Shown: positions 35,785-44,250, counted from the stretch's first letter. The stretch is 64,000 bases of DNA from an uncultured Dysgonomonas sp. (GCF_900079725.1 NZ_LT599032.1:3023956-3087955), one strand, 5' to 3'. Numbers and translations are program-made. Notes: generated from the letters alone by a model not told the origin.

Positions 35785-35932
35785 TAAATGGAGTATGCTG
35801 CCTGTCTATATTAAGGGCATGGTATTTGCAATGCTTATAATATACTTTTTATCATCGTGTTGTGTTACAGGATACTGCCAGATGAGCACTACCGATTATA
35901 AACAGGCAACAGAAGAAACAAACAAAAAATAA
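35768..35932 (+). CDS. 54-residue cysteine-bearing single-span membrane peptide
   Basis: The frame starts ATG at 35768, inside the end of the DUF6132-like gene, and runs to TAA at 35932. The peptide begins MSKILNKWSMLPVYIKGM, continues with a hydrophobic helix (about 16-30) ending in SSCC, then VTGYCQMSTTDYK and a polar tail. Three cysteines cluster just after the helix, at residues 31, 32 and 37; a lipoprotein cleavage at the first is possible. The 17-bp overlap and the tight operon argue that it is translated. I recognise no family. Confidence 0.6.
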   Translation: MSKILNKWSMLPVYIKGMVFAMLIIYFLSSCCVTGYCQMSTTDYKQATEETNKK

Positions 35933-35944
35933 CAGTAGGAAGTT

Positions 35945-36418
35945 ATGAAACATATTTTATTGATGCTGTTTATAGCCGGACTGACATTCAGTTCTTGTAA
36001 CGGGCAAACAAAAAACAATCAACCAAAAGAACAAATTAAAAAGGATACAAAAATGAAAACAATACATTTAAATAAAATAGACTTTTTGAAAAAAGTAGCG
36101 AACTATGAGGCTAATCCGGGTGAATTCAAATATCTGGGAGACAAACCCGCACTGATAGATTTTTATGCCGACTGGTGTGGCCCATGTAAAGCCATTGCTC
36201 CCGTACTGGAAGAACTGGCAGCCGAATATGACGGCGAAATTTATATCTATAAGATAAATACGGAGGAAGAACAGGAGCTTGCTGCTTTGTTCGGAATCAG
36301 AAGTATCCCGAGCCTGTTGTTTGTGCCTATGGGGGAGGAACAACCTCAGATGGCACAGGGCGCATTACCTAAGCCTGCATTGAAAGAGGCGATAGATAAG
36401 GTGTTGTTGAAGAAATGA
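35945..36418 (+). CDS. Lipoprotein thioredoxin
   Basis: The 157-residue protein is a thioredoxin with a lipoprotein signal (FSSCNG, lipid-bearing Cys18) and a polar linker to about residue 45. The active site is WCGPC (Cys78 and Cys81) in FYADWCGPCKAIAP. The cis-Pro loop reads SIPSLLF. It is anchored in the periplasm, where it reduces disulfides. It closes the MarR-reductase-DUF6132-peptide operon and could receive reducing equivalents or persulfides from the cysteine-bearing membrane proteins encoded just upstream; that link is inferred. Confidence 0.9.
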   Translation: MKHILLMLFIAGLTFSSCNGQTKNNQPKEQIKKDTKMKTIHLNKIDFLKKVANYEANPGEFKYLGDKPALIDFYADWCGPCKAIAPVLEELAAEYDGEIYIYKINTEEEQELAALFGIRSIPSLLFVPMGEEQPQMAQGALPKPALKEAIDKVLLKK

Positions 36419-36485
36419 TGTATTTGGGAAATTAGTAATTGAATAATTTAATTCAACAACTGATTCGAATTAATAAAGAGAAGAT

Positions 36486-36518
36486 CCCGTATTTCAAATG
36501 AAGTACGGGTTTTTTTAT
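36486..36518. terminator. Terminator of the sulfur/redox operon
   Basis: CCCGTATTTC (36486-36495) pairs with GAAGTACGGG (36500-36509) with one wobble, followed by eight T. The convergent marC gene ends at 36520, and the hairpin may serve it as well. Confidence 0.85.
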
Positions 36519-36519
36519 T

Positions 36520-37116
36520 TTATTGCTGCAAGCTGTCCAGCAGCGCATTGATATTTGCAGTAAATAATCTTACGGCGATTGCCATAACTATGACCCCGAA
36601 AAATTTGCGCAAGACGTATACTCCGCCTATACCCAGGATCTTTTCCACAACATTGAGGTATCTAAGCACAAGGAATACGATTATCATATTCAGGAACAAT
36701 GCAATAATAATATTCGATACATCATATTCTGCGCGCATAGACAATAATACGGTAAATGTACCGGGACCGGCAATCAAGGGGAAAACAATAGGTACAAGTG
36801 TCTTAGATCCGCCGGGAGCATCATTTTTGAATACTTCCACACCGAATATCATCTCTATAGATATGATGAATATAACCAGTGCTCCGGCAACGGCAAAGGA
36901 TGAAACATCGACATTGAATAATTTCAATACCCAGTTTCCGATAAACAGGAAAGCTGTCATTATGATAAATGAGTAGATAGCTGCCTGTAATGGGTTAACA
37001 TCCCGTCCTTCTCCCTTGAAACTTAAAAATATAGGGATAGAGCCCGATACGTCGATTAAAACGAACAAGACAACAAATGCACTTAATATTTGCGTTAAAC
37101 TGATATCGAATCCCAT
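36520..37116 (-). CDS. MarC-family integral membrane protein
   Basis: The 198-residue protein has six hydrophobic helices and the MarC signature pattern: an N-terminal FVVLFVLIDVSGSIPIFLS, then VFKNDAPGG and VFPLIAGPGTF in the middle. The family was once linked to multiple antibiotic resistance, but its real function is unknown. It is a single gene with its own minus-strand promoter at 37142-37149. Confidence 0.88.
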   Translation of the reverse strand: MGFDISLTQILSAFVVLFVLIDVSGSIPIFLSFKGEGRDVNPLQAAIYSFIIMTAFLFIGNWVLKLFNVDVSSFAVAGALVIFIISIEMIFGVEVFKNDAPGGSKTLVPIVFPLIAGPGTFTVLLSMRAEYDVSNIIIALFLNMIIVFLVLRYLNVVEKILGIGGVYVLRKFFGVIVMAIAVRLFTANINALLDSLQQ

Positions 37117-37141
37117 AATATTTACTTTTTTTAAGATATAA

Positions 37142-37149
37142 CAAAGGTA
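37142..37149 (-). promoter_or_regulatory. -7 box for marC
   Basis: CAAAGGTA reads TACCTTTG on the minus strand, an exact consensus match 25 bp before the start codon. Confidence 0.65.
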
Positions 37150-37306
37150 TATATTTTTGGTTCAAATGCATGAAGTTTTATTCTTTTTGTAGAAGTTTAT
37201 CTATGTATATAGCCGACAGCTTTTAGCTGTTAGCCGATAGCTCTTTGAAATAATTAATTAGCAGATTTGTAAATTAGCAAATGAATGAAAAAGTGTAACC
37301 TTTTAG

Positions 37307-37494
37307 TCTCTCCAACCTCCCCTAAGGGCAGGACTGTTAAGTTCTCTACTTTGTTCTGTTATTTTCTGCTGTCATCCTGAGTGGAACGAAGGATCTCGAC
37401 CCTGAGAAACGAGATGTTTCACTCCGTTCAACATGACACAGGGGGTATAAAAAATTAGAACTTAACAGCCCTGCCCCATGAGAGGCTACAGAGA
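37307..37494. repeat. Nested palindromic element of about 188 bp
   Basis: The outer arms GGGCAGGACTGTTAAGTTCT (37326-37345) and 37457-37476 pair at 19 of 20 positions and extend weakly to TCTCT/AGAGA at the ends. Inside, TGTCATCCTGAG... (37370-37397) faces ...CATGACA (37411-37438), pairing at 20 of 28. The inner part resembles a TGTCATCCTGAG-type intergenic repeat seen in many genomes of this phylum (from memory). It could be a REP- or MITE-like element. Confidence 0.75.
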
Positions 37495-37648
37495 GCGTAA
37501 AAGCTAATTATTAATTGCTCTTTGTGTAAGCTTTACATACGCTTTGCTCCTGTGACCGTTGGTTGTTACCTTTTGAAAAAAGATACAAGTTGTTAACTGT
37601 TGACTGTTTACTGTAAAAGTTGTTACATGTGTTACCTTTTCGGAAGCT

Positions 37649-37713
37649 GTAGGGGCAATCCCTTGTGGTTGCCCGGTATTGGAAAAGGCAGGTACCCACA
37701 AGGGTACCCCTAC
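37649..37713. repeat. GTAGGGG-type palindromic intergenic element
   Basis: GTAGGGGCAATCCCTTGTGG at 37649-37668 faces CCACAAGGGTACCCCTAC at 37696-37713. They share the arms GTAGGGG and CCCTTGTGG in inverted order around a 20-30 nt centre. The same type of repeat is widely dispersed in some Bacteroidetes genomes as far as I recall. It is not a gene. Confidence 0.7.
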
Positions 37714-38063
37714 GAAAAATAGCAAAAGGTGTTACATGTGTTACTTTTTAACAATTGAGAGTTGCAGCCAGATGAGATACGAGTAGATAAGACGCGAGAT
37801 ACAAGTTGCTAACTGATGACTGTTAACTAAAACACTGTAACCTTTGTTACTTTTTGTGCCTTGGCATCTTTGCGGATGGTCTTTTAATTACAGAGTATGT
37901 GTAGTGACGAAGACTTATTGAAAAAAGTAGCAGATGAAAAATCTGTAAAAAGTGTCAACTTTGTCAACTTTTTTGAAAGAGTTATAAGTAAACAAGATCT
38001 AAGTTGCTAATGTCTATTGGTTAAAAGCTAAAGAAACTAATAAACAACATAAAAAAACTTTTG

Positions 38064-38071
38064 TAAGTTTG
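38064..38071 (+). promoter_or_regulatory. -7 box for nadE
   Basis: TAAGTTTG matches TAnnTTTG and predicts transcription starting near 38078, 18 nt before the ATG. Confidence 0.6.
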
Positions 38072-38095
38072 TGATTGTAAAAATACATTACTTAT

Positions 38096-40036
38096 ATGAA
38101 TAACTACGGATTTGTCCGCGTTGCGGCAGCCAGCCCTTCGCTAAAGGTTGCTGATTGTGATTATAATACAGACGAGATACTTAAACAAATAAATGAAGCG
38201 CAGAGTAAGGGTGTTTCGGTCATTGTATTTCCCGAACTGGGTATCACCGCCTATACTTGCGGCGACCTGTTCCTGCAAAGGCTGCTCCTCGAAGAAGCGG
38301 AGAAATCGCTGCAACGGATATGTGATGCTACACGCGACTTGCCGGTGACAGTCATTGTCGGTGCGCCTGTCGAAATATCGGGCAGGCTTTATAATATGGC
38401 AGTAGTTGTCGCTGCCGGGTATATTCATGGAGCAGTACCGAAAACTTTCCTTCCCAATTATAATGAGTTTTACGAAAAACGTTGGTTCTCGTCCTCAGAG
38501 GAATTGAAAGCGCAGTCGGTATCCCTCTGCGGACAGTGCGTGCCTCTCGGTATTAATTTGATATTCAAGATGTCCGGATTCAGCTTTGCAATAGAAATAT
38601 GTGAAGACTTGTGGACACCGATTCCTCCATCATGCGCGGCAGCGTTGAGCGGGGCAGAACTTATATTTAACCTGTCGGCCAGTAATGAGACTACAGGTAA
38701 GCATGGTTATCGCAAAGCTCTGGTGAGTCAGCAATCGGCTCGTTGCATTGCCGGATATGTGTATGCGGCAGCCGGAGCGGGAGAATCTACTACCGATATT
38801 ATTTTTGCAGGTAGTAGTCTTATTGCCGAGAACGGATCTTTGCTTGCCGAAGCAGAGCGTTTTTCGTTCGACAGTCAGCTCATAACGGCAGATATAGATG
38901 TAGAACGGTTGAGGAATGACAGGCTGAGAAACAAGTCGTTCTCTTTGTCTGAATACAGTGTATTGGATAATATACAATTCGGAGAGATCGACATAGATAT
39001 GAATAAGGAGGGAAAAGAATTTGCACTTAACCGCTATATTTCTCCGACTCCATTTGTGCCTACGCTGGATGCAACACTCAACGAGCGTTGTGATGAGATC
39101 TTCTCTATACAAGTGGGTGGTTTGGCAAAAAGAATGCTCCATGTGAATAGTAAGACTGCTGTGATAGGCGTATCGGGCGGACTCGATTCTACCCTTGCCT
39201 TACTGGTATTGGTGAAGACATTTGATAAACTGAACTTGTCCCGCGAAGGTATCTATGGTATCACGATGCCTGGTTTCGGAACTACCGACCGTACTTACAC
39301 TAATGCCATAAAGCTGATGCAGTCGTTAGGTGTTACTATTAAAGAGATATCGATTAAAGATGCGGTTGTTCAGCATTTCAAAGATATAGAGCATGATGCA
39401 GGTGTACATGATATAACGTACGAAAATTCACAGGCGCGGGAACGTACACAGATACTGATGGATTATGCCAATAAGGTGAATGGTTTGGTTATCGGTACAG
39501 GCGACCTCTCTGAACTCGCCCTGGGCTGGTGTACTTACAATGGAGACCATATGTCTATGTATGCTGTAAATACAGGTGTTCCGAAAACACTGGTGCGTAC
39601 TCTGGTATCATGGGTTGCTGAAACACAAATGGATAGAGGTTCGAAAATAATTTTGGAAGATGTGGTGGATACACCTGTCAGTCCCGAATTGCTGCCTGCG
39701 GCGGCGGATGGAACAATAGTACAGAAAACAGAAGATGTGGTAGGGCCTTATATTCTGCACGATTTCTTTTTGTATTATGTACTTCGTTTCGGATTTTCAC
39801 CGGCTAAGATCTATTATCTTGCAAAGCATGCTTTCGAGGGACAGTATGATAATGAAGTGATACTGAAATGGCTCCGGACATTTTTCTGGCGGTTCTTCTC
39901 CCAGCAATTTAAACGCTCGTGCCTGCCCGATGGGCCAAAAGTGGGTTCGGTAAACCTATCGCCTCGTGGCGACTGGCGTATGCCGAGCGATGCCGCAGTG
40001 ACTTTGTGGATGAAGCAGTTGGATACATTGCGTTGA
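38096..40036 (+). CDS. nadE: Glutamine-dependent NAD+ synthetase
   Basis: The 646-residue enzyme makes NAD+ from nicotinate adenine dinucleotide, ATP and glutamine. The N-terminal nitrilase-like glutaminase (about 1-290) has Glu47 (VFPELGITAY), Lys116 (VPKTFLPNY) and nucleophile Cys169 (EICEDLW). The C-terminal synthetase (about 320-646) has the ATP P-loop VSGGLDSTLALLVL, the GTGDLSELALGW segment and a C-terminal RRFF/RGDWRMPSDA region. The length matches two-domain NadE proteins. It may be followed by the DUF1444-like gene as an operon (43 bp gap). Confidence 0.96.
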   Translation: MNNYGFVRVAAASPSLKVADCDYNTDEILKQINEAQSKGVSVIVFPELGITAYTCGDLFLQRLLLEEAEKSLQRICDATRDLPVTVIVGAPVEISGRLYNMAVVVAAGYIHGAVPKTFLPNYNEFYEKRWFSSSEELKAQSVSLCGQCVPLGINLIFKMSGFSFAIEICEDLWTPIPPSCAAALSGAELIFNLSASNETTGKHGYRKALVSQQSARCIAGYVYAAAGAGESTTDIIFAGSSLIAENGSLLAEAERFSFDSQLITADIDVERLRNDRLRNKSFSLSEYSVLDNIQFGEIDIDMNKEGKEFALNRYISPTPFVPTLDATLNERCDEIFSIQVGGLAKRMLHVNSKTAVIGVSGGLDSTLALLVLVKTFDKLNLSREGIYGITMPGFGTTDRTYTNAIKLMQSLGVTIKEISIKDAVVQHFKDIEHDAGVHDITYENSQARERTQILMDYANKVNGLVIGTGDLSELALGWCTYNGDHMSMYAVNTGVPKTLVRTLVSWVAETQMDRGSKIILEDVVDTPVSPELLPAAADGTIVQKTEDVVGPYILHDFFLYYVLRFGFSPAKIYYLAKHAFEGQYDNEVILKWLRTFFWRFFSQQFKRSCLPDGPKVGSVNLSPRGDWRMPSDAAVTLWMKQLDTLR

Positions 40037-40079
40037 TTTGTTCGCGTATTTATGATAAAGACCTTAAAATAAAACTACC

Positions 40080-40661
40080 ATGATTGATTTGAAAAAAGTA
40101 TTTCCCCGATTGAAGGAAACGTACTCCAATGATGATCCTGTAACATTAGAAATGCAGGACGGCAAAACCATTACACTCACGGAGGAAGATAGTCCGGTAA
40201 TGAAGCCCTTTGCGCAAAACCTCACTATATCCTATGCTTTGGATATGGGTACACATTACCAGTTTGTACCTAATCGTGATTTGTCTGAAGAACTGACTAT
40301 AGAGATGTTGCATGAAGCCGCATTAGAGAATATGATAGACGAGATCGCCGATAATATTCAGGCGCACGGTGAACCTGCCGATGTGCTGATGATAACAAAC
40401 GGAGGTAACTATGAAGCGGCAATGCTGATATGGAATGATATATGGTCGCAAATAGAGTCGGTAGTGGGAGGAGAGCTTTATGTAGCTGTGCCTGCCCGTG
40501 ATGTACTTTATGTTGCCCCTAAGAGTAATCCGGATGCTATAGAACGCTTGAGCAATCTGATAAAAAGATTGTTTGATGAAGATGAAAATGCGCAGGGACT
40601 TATGGTGAGGCATATCTATAAGCGGGGAGAGAGCGGCTGGGAGGTAGTTGCTTCTGCGTAG
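40080..40661 (+). CDS. DUF1444-like (YtpQ-type) protein
   Basis: The 193-residue acidic cytosolic protein has no signal peptide or membrane helix. Features such as LTISYALDMGTHYQFV, LMITNGGNYEAAMLIWNDIWSQ and VAVPARDVLYVAP resemble the DUF1444/YtpQ family, whose function is unknown. It lies 43 bp after nadE and is probably co-transcribed. The next gene has its own promoter. Confidence 0.65.
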   Translation: MIDLKKVFPRLKETYSNDDPVTLEMQDGKTITLTEEDSPVMKPFAQNLTISYALDMGTHYQFVPNRDLSEELTIEMLHEAALENMIDEIADNIQAHGEPADVLMITNGGNYEAAMLIWNDIWSQIESVVGGELYVAVPARDVLYVAPKSNPDAIERLSNLIKRLFDEDENAQGLMVRHIYKRGESGWEVVASA

Positions 40662-40764
40662 GATCGGTAAAGGTTTGCCAATGAAGAATATAAGCAAGGT
40701 TTACAGGTAATGCAAAATTTTTAATCAAATATTCCATTGAAGATAACACTATTGAAAAAAAATG

Positions 40765-40772
40765 TATATTTG
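40765..40772 (+). promoter_or_regulatory. -7 box for the flavodoxin-fold oxidoreductase
   Basis: TATATTTG matches TAnnTTTG, 43 bp before the start codon at 40815. Confidence 0.6.
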
Positions 40773-40814
40773 TAGAAGGAGAACTTCGCATTCTAATTCT
40801 AAAAAAAATCACAC

Positions 40815-41369
40815 ATGGAACTGGAAAACAGAAATGAAAAGAATAAGGTTGTCATTCTATTGGCACACCCTGACTGGAACGAATCGGAAGCAAATAAAGC
40901 CTTGCTGGATGCCGTTTATAACCCTGTCGATGTAGATCTGTACAACTTATATGGCGATAAGGAATATACAGTTACGGATTGGGCGAATATCATGGCCAAA
41001 GCATCATTTGTCATTTTTCAATTTCCTTTCTATTGGATGTCTGCGCCCGCCAAACTAAAAGAGTGGCAAGACGAAGTGATGAATTCTTTAGCCAAGACTC
41101 CTGCTATTGCGGGTAAACCGTTTATGGTAGTCACTACGACCGGATGGAATCAGGAGGCGTACAGGAGCGGAGGCAAAATAGGTTTTTCCGTCGATGAGCT
41201 TTTGCGCCCCTATCAGGCTGGGGCTACATATGCAGGCATGGTATGGAAGACGCCTCTGGTTGTATATGGAATAGGGACGCCTAACTCTGCTAAGAATATT
41301 TCCATCGGAGTAGAGCAATATAAGACTATCGTGAATCAATTTATACAGACCTCGCAGGAGATCTGGTGA
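40815..41369 (+). CDS. NAD(P)H-dependent flavin oxidoreductase (KefF/MdaB-like)
   Basis: The 184-residue protein has a flavodoxin-like fold. ILLAHPDWNESEANKALL (about 15-32) is the flavin-phosphate loop, followed by FQFPFYWMSAPAKLKEWQDEV (partly shown, about 73-92), the typical quinone-reductase substrate segment, and TTGWNQEAY. It probably reduces quinones or electrophiles with two electrons using FMN or FAD. It is monocistronic, with a promoter and a strong terminator. Confidence 0.88.
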   Translation: MELENRNEKNKVVILLAHPDWNESEANKALLDAVYNPVDVDLYNLYGDKEYTVTDWANIMAKASFVIFQFPFYWMSAPAKLKEWQDEVMNSLAKTPAIAGKPFMVVTTTGWNQEAYRSGGKIGFSVDELLRPYQAGATYAGMVWKTPLVVYGIGTPNSAKNISIGVEQYKTIVNQFIQTSQEIW

Positions 41370-41380
41370 TCTGGATAAGA

Positions 41381-41412
41381 AAAACGGCTGTTCAATCTGA
41401 ACAGCCGTTTAG
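41381..41412. terminator. Bidirectional terminator
   Basis: AAACGGCTGTTCA (41382-41394) pairs perfectly with TGAACAGCCGTTT (41398-41410) around ATC. It lies between the convergent oxidoreductase and esterase genes. Confidence 0.9.
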
Positions 41413-41430
41413 ATATAATATATGAATCTT

Positions 41431-42414
41431 TTATTTCAGGTATTTTTTCAGTGTCGCTGCGGACAATAGGATCAGGGCTTTTGTTTCCGGCGTATCGGCT
41501 AATCCGTTGAGCATGCCCCAGTCATGGATCGCACTATTGAACCTTACGGTGGTTACATCCACTCCGGCTTCATCGAGTTTCCGCCCATAGGCTTCACCTT
41601 CATCCCTCAGTATATCGTTTTCGGCGACTTCTATGAGGGTAGGTGGCAAGCCTTTAAGTTGTTCTATCGATGCTAATAGCGGTGACATATAGATACTCTT
41701 GGCATCTTCAGGTTTTGAGATATACTGCCCTGCCATCCAGTCGAGGAGGGATGTTGTGAGGAACCTCTCTTTACCATACAGTTTGAATGACTCATAATCG
41801 GTGCTTGCATCGGTGACAGGCCATAGAAGTATCTGTACTTTGATATGGGGTTCGTTATTCTCTTTAGCCTTGATGGTTGTCACAGTAGCCATGTTTCCTC
41901 CGGCACTGTTCCCTACCACAGCCAGTCGTTTTCCGTCTACATTAATTTCATCGCCGTGGGTTGCAACCCACTTTGTTGCAGCATACACTTCGTTGACTGC
42001 CTGCGGAAATTTAGCTTCTGGTGATAGTGAATAGTTTACAAAGACGGAAGCGTATCCTGATTCTACCACCAAATCGCGTACCAGGCGCTGGTGTGTCGGA
42101 TAATCGCCTAATACCCATCCTCCGCCATGAATAAAGATGAACACGGGCAGCTTATCCTTTACTCCCTTTGGACGTACGATGTTCAACTTGATCGTGTATC
42201 CGTCGGCTGTGATTGTCTTTTCCGATTCGTCGGTTCCCGACAAGTCTACCTTTACAGAAGCCTGTGCTTGTACCAGTACATTGCGGGCATCGGGTACAGG
42301 TAGCGATTCTACTGGCTTGTCGGCAGCATTCAATACTTTAAGAAAAGCTTTGGTTTTCTTACTAAGGTGTGGGTCCTCCAGATAGTTAAGAGGCTTTTTT
42401 ATATCATTACTCAT
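41431..42414 (-). CDS. Alpha/beta hydrolase, acetyl-esterase (HSL) type
   Basis: The 327-residue protein shows the oxyanion motif HGGGWVLGD near 95 and the nucleophile elbow GNSAGGN near 168. Acid and His candidates appear near the C-terminus (EVAENDILRDEGE, SAIHDWGML). This is the hormone-sensitive-lipase/Aes branch, which hydrolyses short acyl esters. No signal peptide is seen. The frame extends two codons further to a TTG at 42420; I chose the ATG at 42414. A perfect 8-bp-arm palindrome (ATAATTAA, GGGG, TTAATTAT at 42422-42441) lies just upstream and may be an operator. Confidence 0.88.
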   Translation of the reverse strand: MSNDIKKPLNYLEDPHLSKKTKAFLKVLNAADKPVESLPVPDARNVLVQAQASVKVDLSGTDESEKTITADGYTIKLNIVRPKGVKDKLPVFIFIHGGGWVLGDYPTHQRLVRDLVVESGYASVFVNYSLSPEAKFPQAVNEVYAATKWVATHGDEINVDGKRLAVVGNSAGGNMATVTTIKAKENNEPHIKVQILLWPVTDASTDYESFKLYGKERFLTTSLLDWMAGQYISKPEDAKSIYMSPLLASIEQLKGLPPTLIEVAENDILRDEGEAYGRKLDEAGVDVTTVRFNSAIHDWGMLNGLADTPETKALILLSAATLKKYLK

Positions 42415-42421
42415 AGCCAAT

Positions 42422-42441
42422 ATAATTAAGGGGTTAATTAT
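42422..42441 (-). promoter_or_regulatory. Palindrome at the esterase start
   Basis: ATAATTAA (42422-42429) and TTAATTAT (42434-42441) are perfect inverted arms around GGGG, ending 8 bp before the esterase start codon. It could bind a repressor or fold in the leader. AT-rich chance symmetry is possible. Confidence 0.4.
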
Positions 42442-42667
42442 GTGAAGTAAACTTTTGTATTCAATTACAACATTTACTTGCGACTATTAGTTTTATGATT
42501 CCGCTAAAGAGACGATTTAATTACGTTAATTTAACGGACAGATAATGTGATGTTTATTTATTGTAAATCATTCCTATTTATATAATTATGTGACAGTTGA
42601 AATTGTAGTTATCTATATTCAATATCAAGATGCTTAATAGATGACGGATGAGATAAGCTTCAAACGA

Positions 42668-43894
42668 TTATTCTTTCACGCCCTTTGTTGAATGCCCCAG
42701 TGTTTTTATTGCTGGTACGAAACTGGCTATTACGCCAATGGCAAGTGTTGCCACCCCTGCTATGATGAACGCATTGAGTAAGCCTATTCTTTCGGCGATG
42801 AATCCGGTGGCAAGCAATCCCGGTATAGTTGGTAACAGGCTCACACTGTCATATATGGAAAATACACGACCCAGTGCGGCCGGATCTATTTTAGTTTGCA
42901 GGATTACCGTAAAGGAGCTCCAGTATATGGAGCCTGCTATCCCGCTGAGGGCAGTTAGTATGACAAATAAGGCAAAGCCTGATGTAGGCAATATACCCAT
43001 AGCCCAGTATGTTATACCCAGCCCCATAGCTACAATGTTCATACTTAAAACCTTATTTGCGGTTTTCATAAATTTGAGGCTGAGAACTGCTCCCCCTACC
43101 AGCATGCCGATACCCCATGCTGTTTCTACCAGTCCCATCTGGTAGGCATTTCCACCGAAGTAACTCGTTGTCATTAATGGATAAAGAGCGGCGATAGGTA
43201 CTATAAAGAATGTAATTCCTATTACCGAAACCATAAGATAGGTGATTCCCCTGTTCATGAACAGGTGTCTGATTCCCTCTTTCACTTCCAGCCATACATT
43301 AGGTTCGATGTCTTCTTTCTTTTCAGGATTCGGTATTTTGACAAATAGTAATGATGTACAAGCTATTGCCGCACCTAAGACATCAAACATCATTACATAA
43401 GTCATGCTGAGGAATGATATAAGTACAGCTCCCAGTGCCGGGCCTGCAATATTGCTGATAGACTGTATCATCTGATTTATCCCCGCAATGCGCATCAATT
43501 CGCTTTCGGGAGCCAACAATGGGACGGATGCCTGCATGGCGGGCATATGGAAGGCGCTACCTGCCGAACGTAATGCCAGCAGAAGATAGATGAGCCACAA
43601 CGGGGTCATTTCCAGATAAAAAAGGACGCCTAATGCTGCCGAACAGAGAGCGACGAAGCTATCTGCTAGTATCATTGTGCGTTTTCTGTCCCAGCGGTCT
43701 ACATATACCCCTGTGAACAAGCCGAGGATAATAAAAGGGAGCAGCACGGCAATCATGGCAGAGGCCAGGACTTCGGGTGAACCTGTTTTTATACTAAGCC
43801 AGAAAACAACTGCGAAGCCTACTATAGAACTGGTCAGTGTAGAGAAAAACTGTCCCGACCATATGATAATGAATGTTCTTTTCCAATTATTCAT
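42668..43894 (-). CDS. MFS exporter (MFS_3, multidrug/siderophore type)
   Basis: The 408-residue protein has about twelve hydrophobic helices. The motif-A-like loop after helix 2 reads GVYVDRWDRKRTM. Other marks are SAFHMPAMQASVP and MIQSISNIAGPALGAVLIS. These resemble the MFS_3 branch (macrolide efflux, EntS-like). The substrate is unknown. It is transcribed from its own minus-strand promoter near 44095. Confidence 0.85.
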   Translation of the reverse strand: MNNWKRTFIIIWSGQFFSTLTSSIVGFAVVFWLSIKTGSPEVLASAMIAVLLPFIILGLFTGVYVDRWDRKRTMILADSFVALCSAALGVLFYLEMTPLWLIYLLLALRSAGSAFHMPAMQASVPLLAPESELMRIAGINQMIQSISNIAGPALGAVLISFLSMTYVMMFDVLGAAIACTSLLFVKIPNPEKKEDIEPNVWLEVKEGIRHLFMNRGITYLMVSVIGITFFIVPIAALYPLMTTSYFGGNAYQMGLVETAWGIGMLVGGAVLSLKFMKTANKVLSMNIVAMGLGITYWAMGILPTSGFALFVILTALSGIAGSIYWSSFTVILQTKIDPAALGRVFSIYDSVSLLPTIPGLLATGFIAERIGLLNAFIIAGVATLAIGVIASFVPAIKTLGHSTKGVKE

Positions 43895-44094
43895 AAATAT
43901 ATTTGCTCTGATATAAAGAGCTGTGTGTTAAACAAACCGGTGTATATCTGCGATTTGTTGTATATTAAACAAATGTATGTGAAAATGGATTTTGCCTTAA
44001 TTAAAATTAAGGATTGCGAGGAATGAGGAATCCCTCAGTGATAGAGAATGGTGAAAAGACGTACGAGTCTCATTGTAGTATTTTTTTAGTGTTG

Positions 44095-44102
44095 CAAAGG
44101 TA
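44095..44102 (-). promoter_or_regulatory. -7 box for the MFS exporter
   Basis: CAAAGGTA reads TACCTTTG on the minus strand, an exact consensus match. Confidence 0.6.
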
Positions 44103-44220
44103 CATTTTTTTCTTGAATGTAAATGTTATTGAGTCAAGATATTAGATATCTAATATAGTTGCATAGACAACAAATATTTGATTATCAGTAAGATAAAGTT
44201 GTATTTTTAACGTAGTTTCT

Positions 44221-44250
44221 TTTGAAACTAATATAATACTCATATCTTTG
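44221..44250 (+). promoter_or_regulatory. Promoter of the FadL-family gene
   Basis: A -33 TTTG (44221-44224) and a -7 TATCTTTG (44243-44250) are separated by 18 bp, a good Bacteroidetes promoter. The predicted leader is about 20 nt. Confidence 0.75.

Larger units (their letters stand above)
37150..38095. other. Repeat-packed intergenic region without a gene
   Basis: This is 946 bp between marC and nadE. It holds a nested palindromic element (37307-37494), a second palindromic element (37649-37713) and several short repeated words (GTTACATGTGTTAC twice, GTTAACTGTTGAC, GTAACCTTTGTTAC). The only longer frames, near 37504-37725, are made from the palindrome and its surroundings and I do not call them. 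The nadE promoter lies at the right end. Confidence 0.7.

Noticed and set aside
37504-37725. 73-codon minus-strand frame and a second overlapping 62-codon frame
   Set aside because: Both are read through the palindromic repeat and low-complexity spacer. No motif or ribosome-binding context supports them.
42415-42420. Esterase start at a TTG two codons upstream
   Set aside because: The ATG at 42414 is closer to the conserved start and needs no rare start codon.
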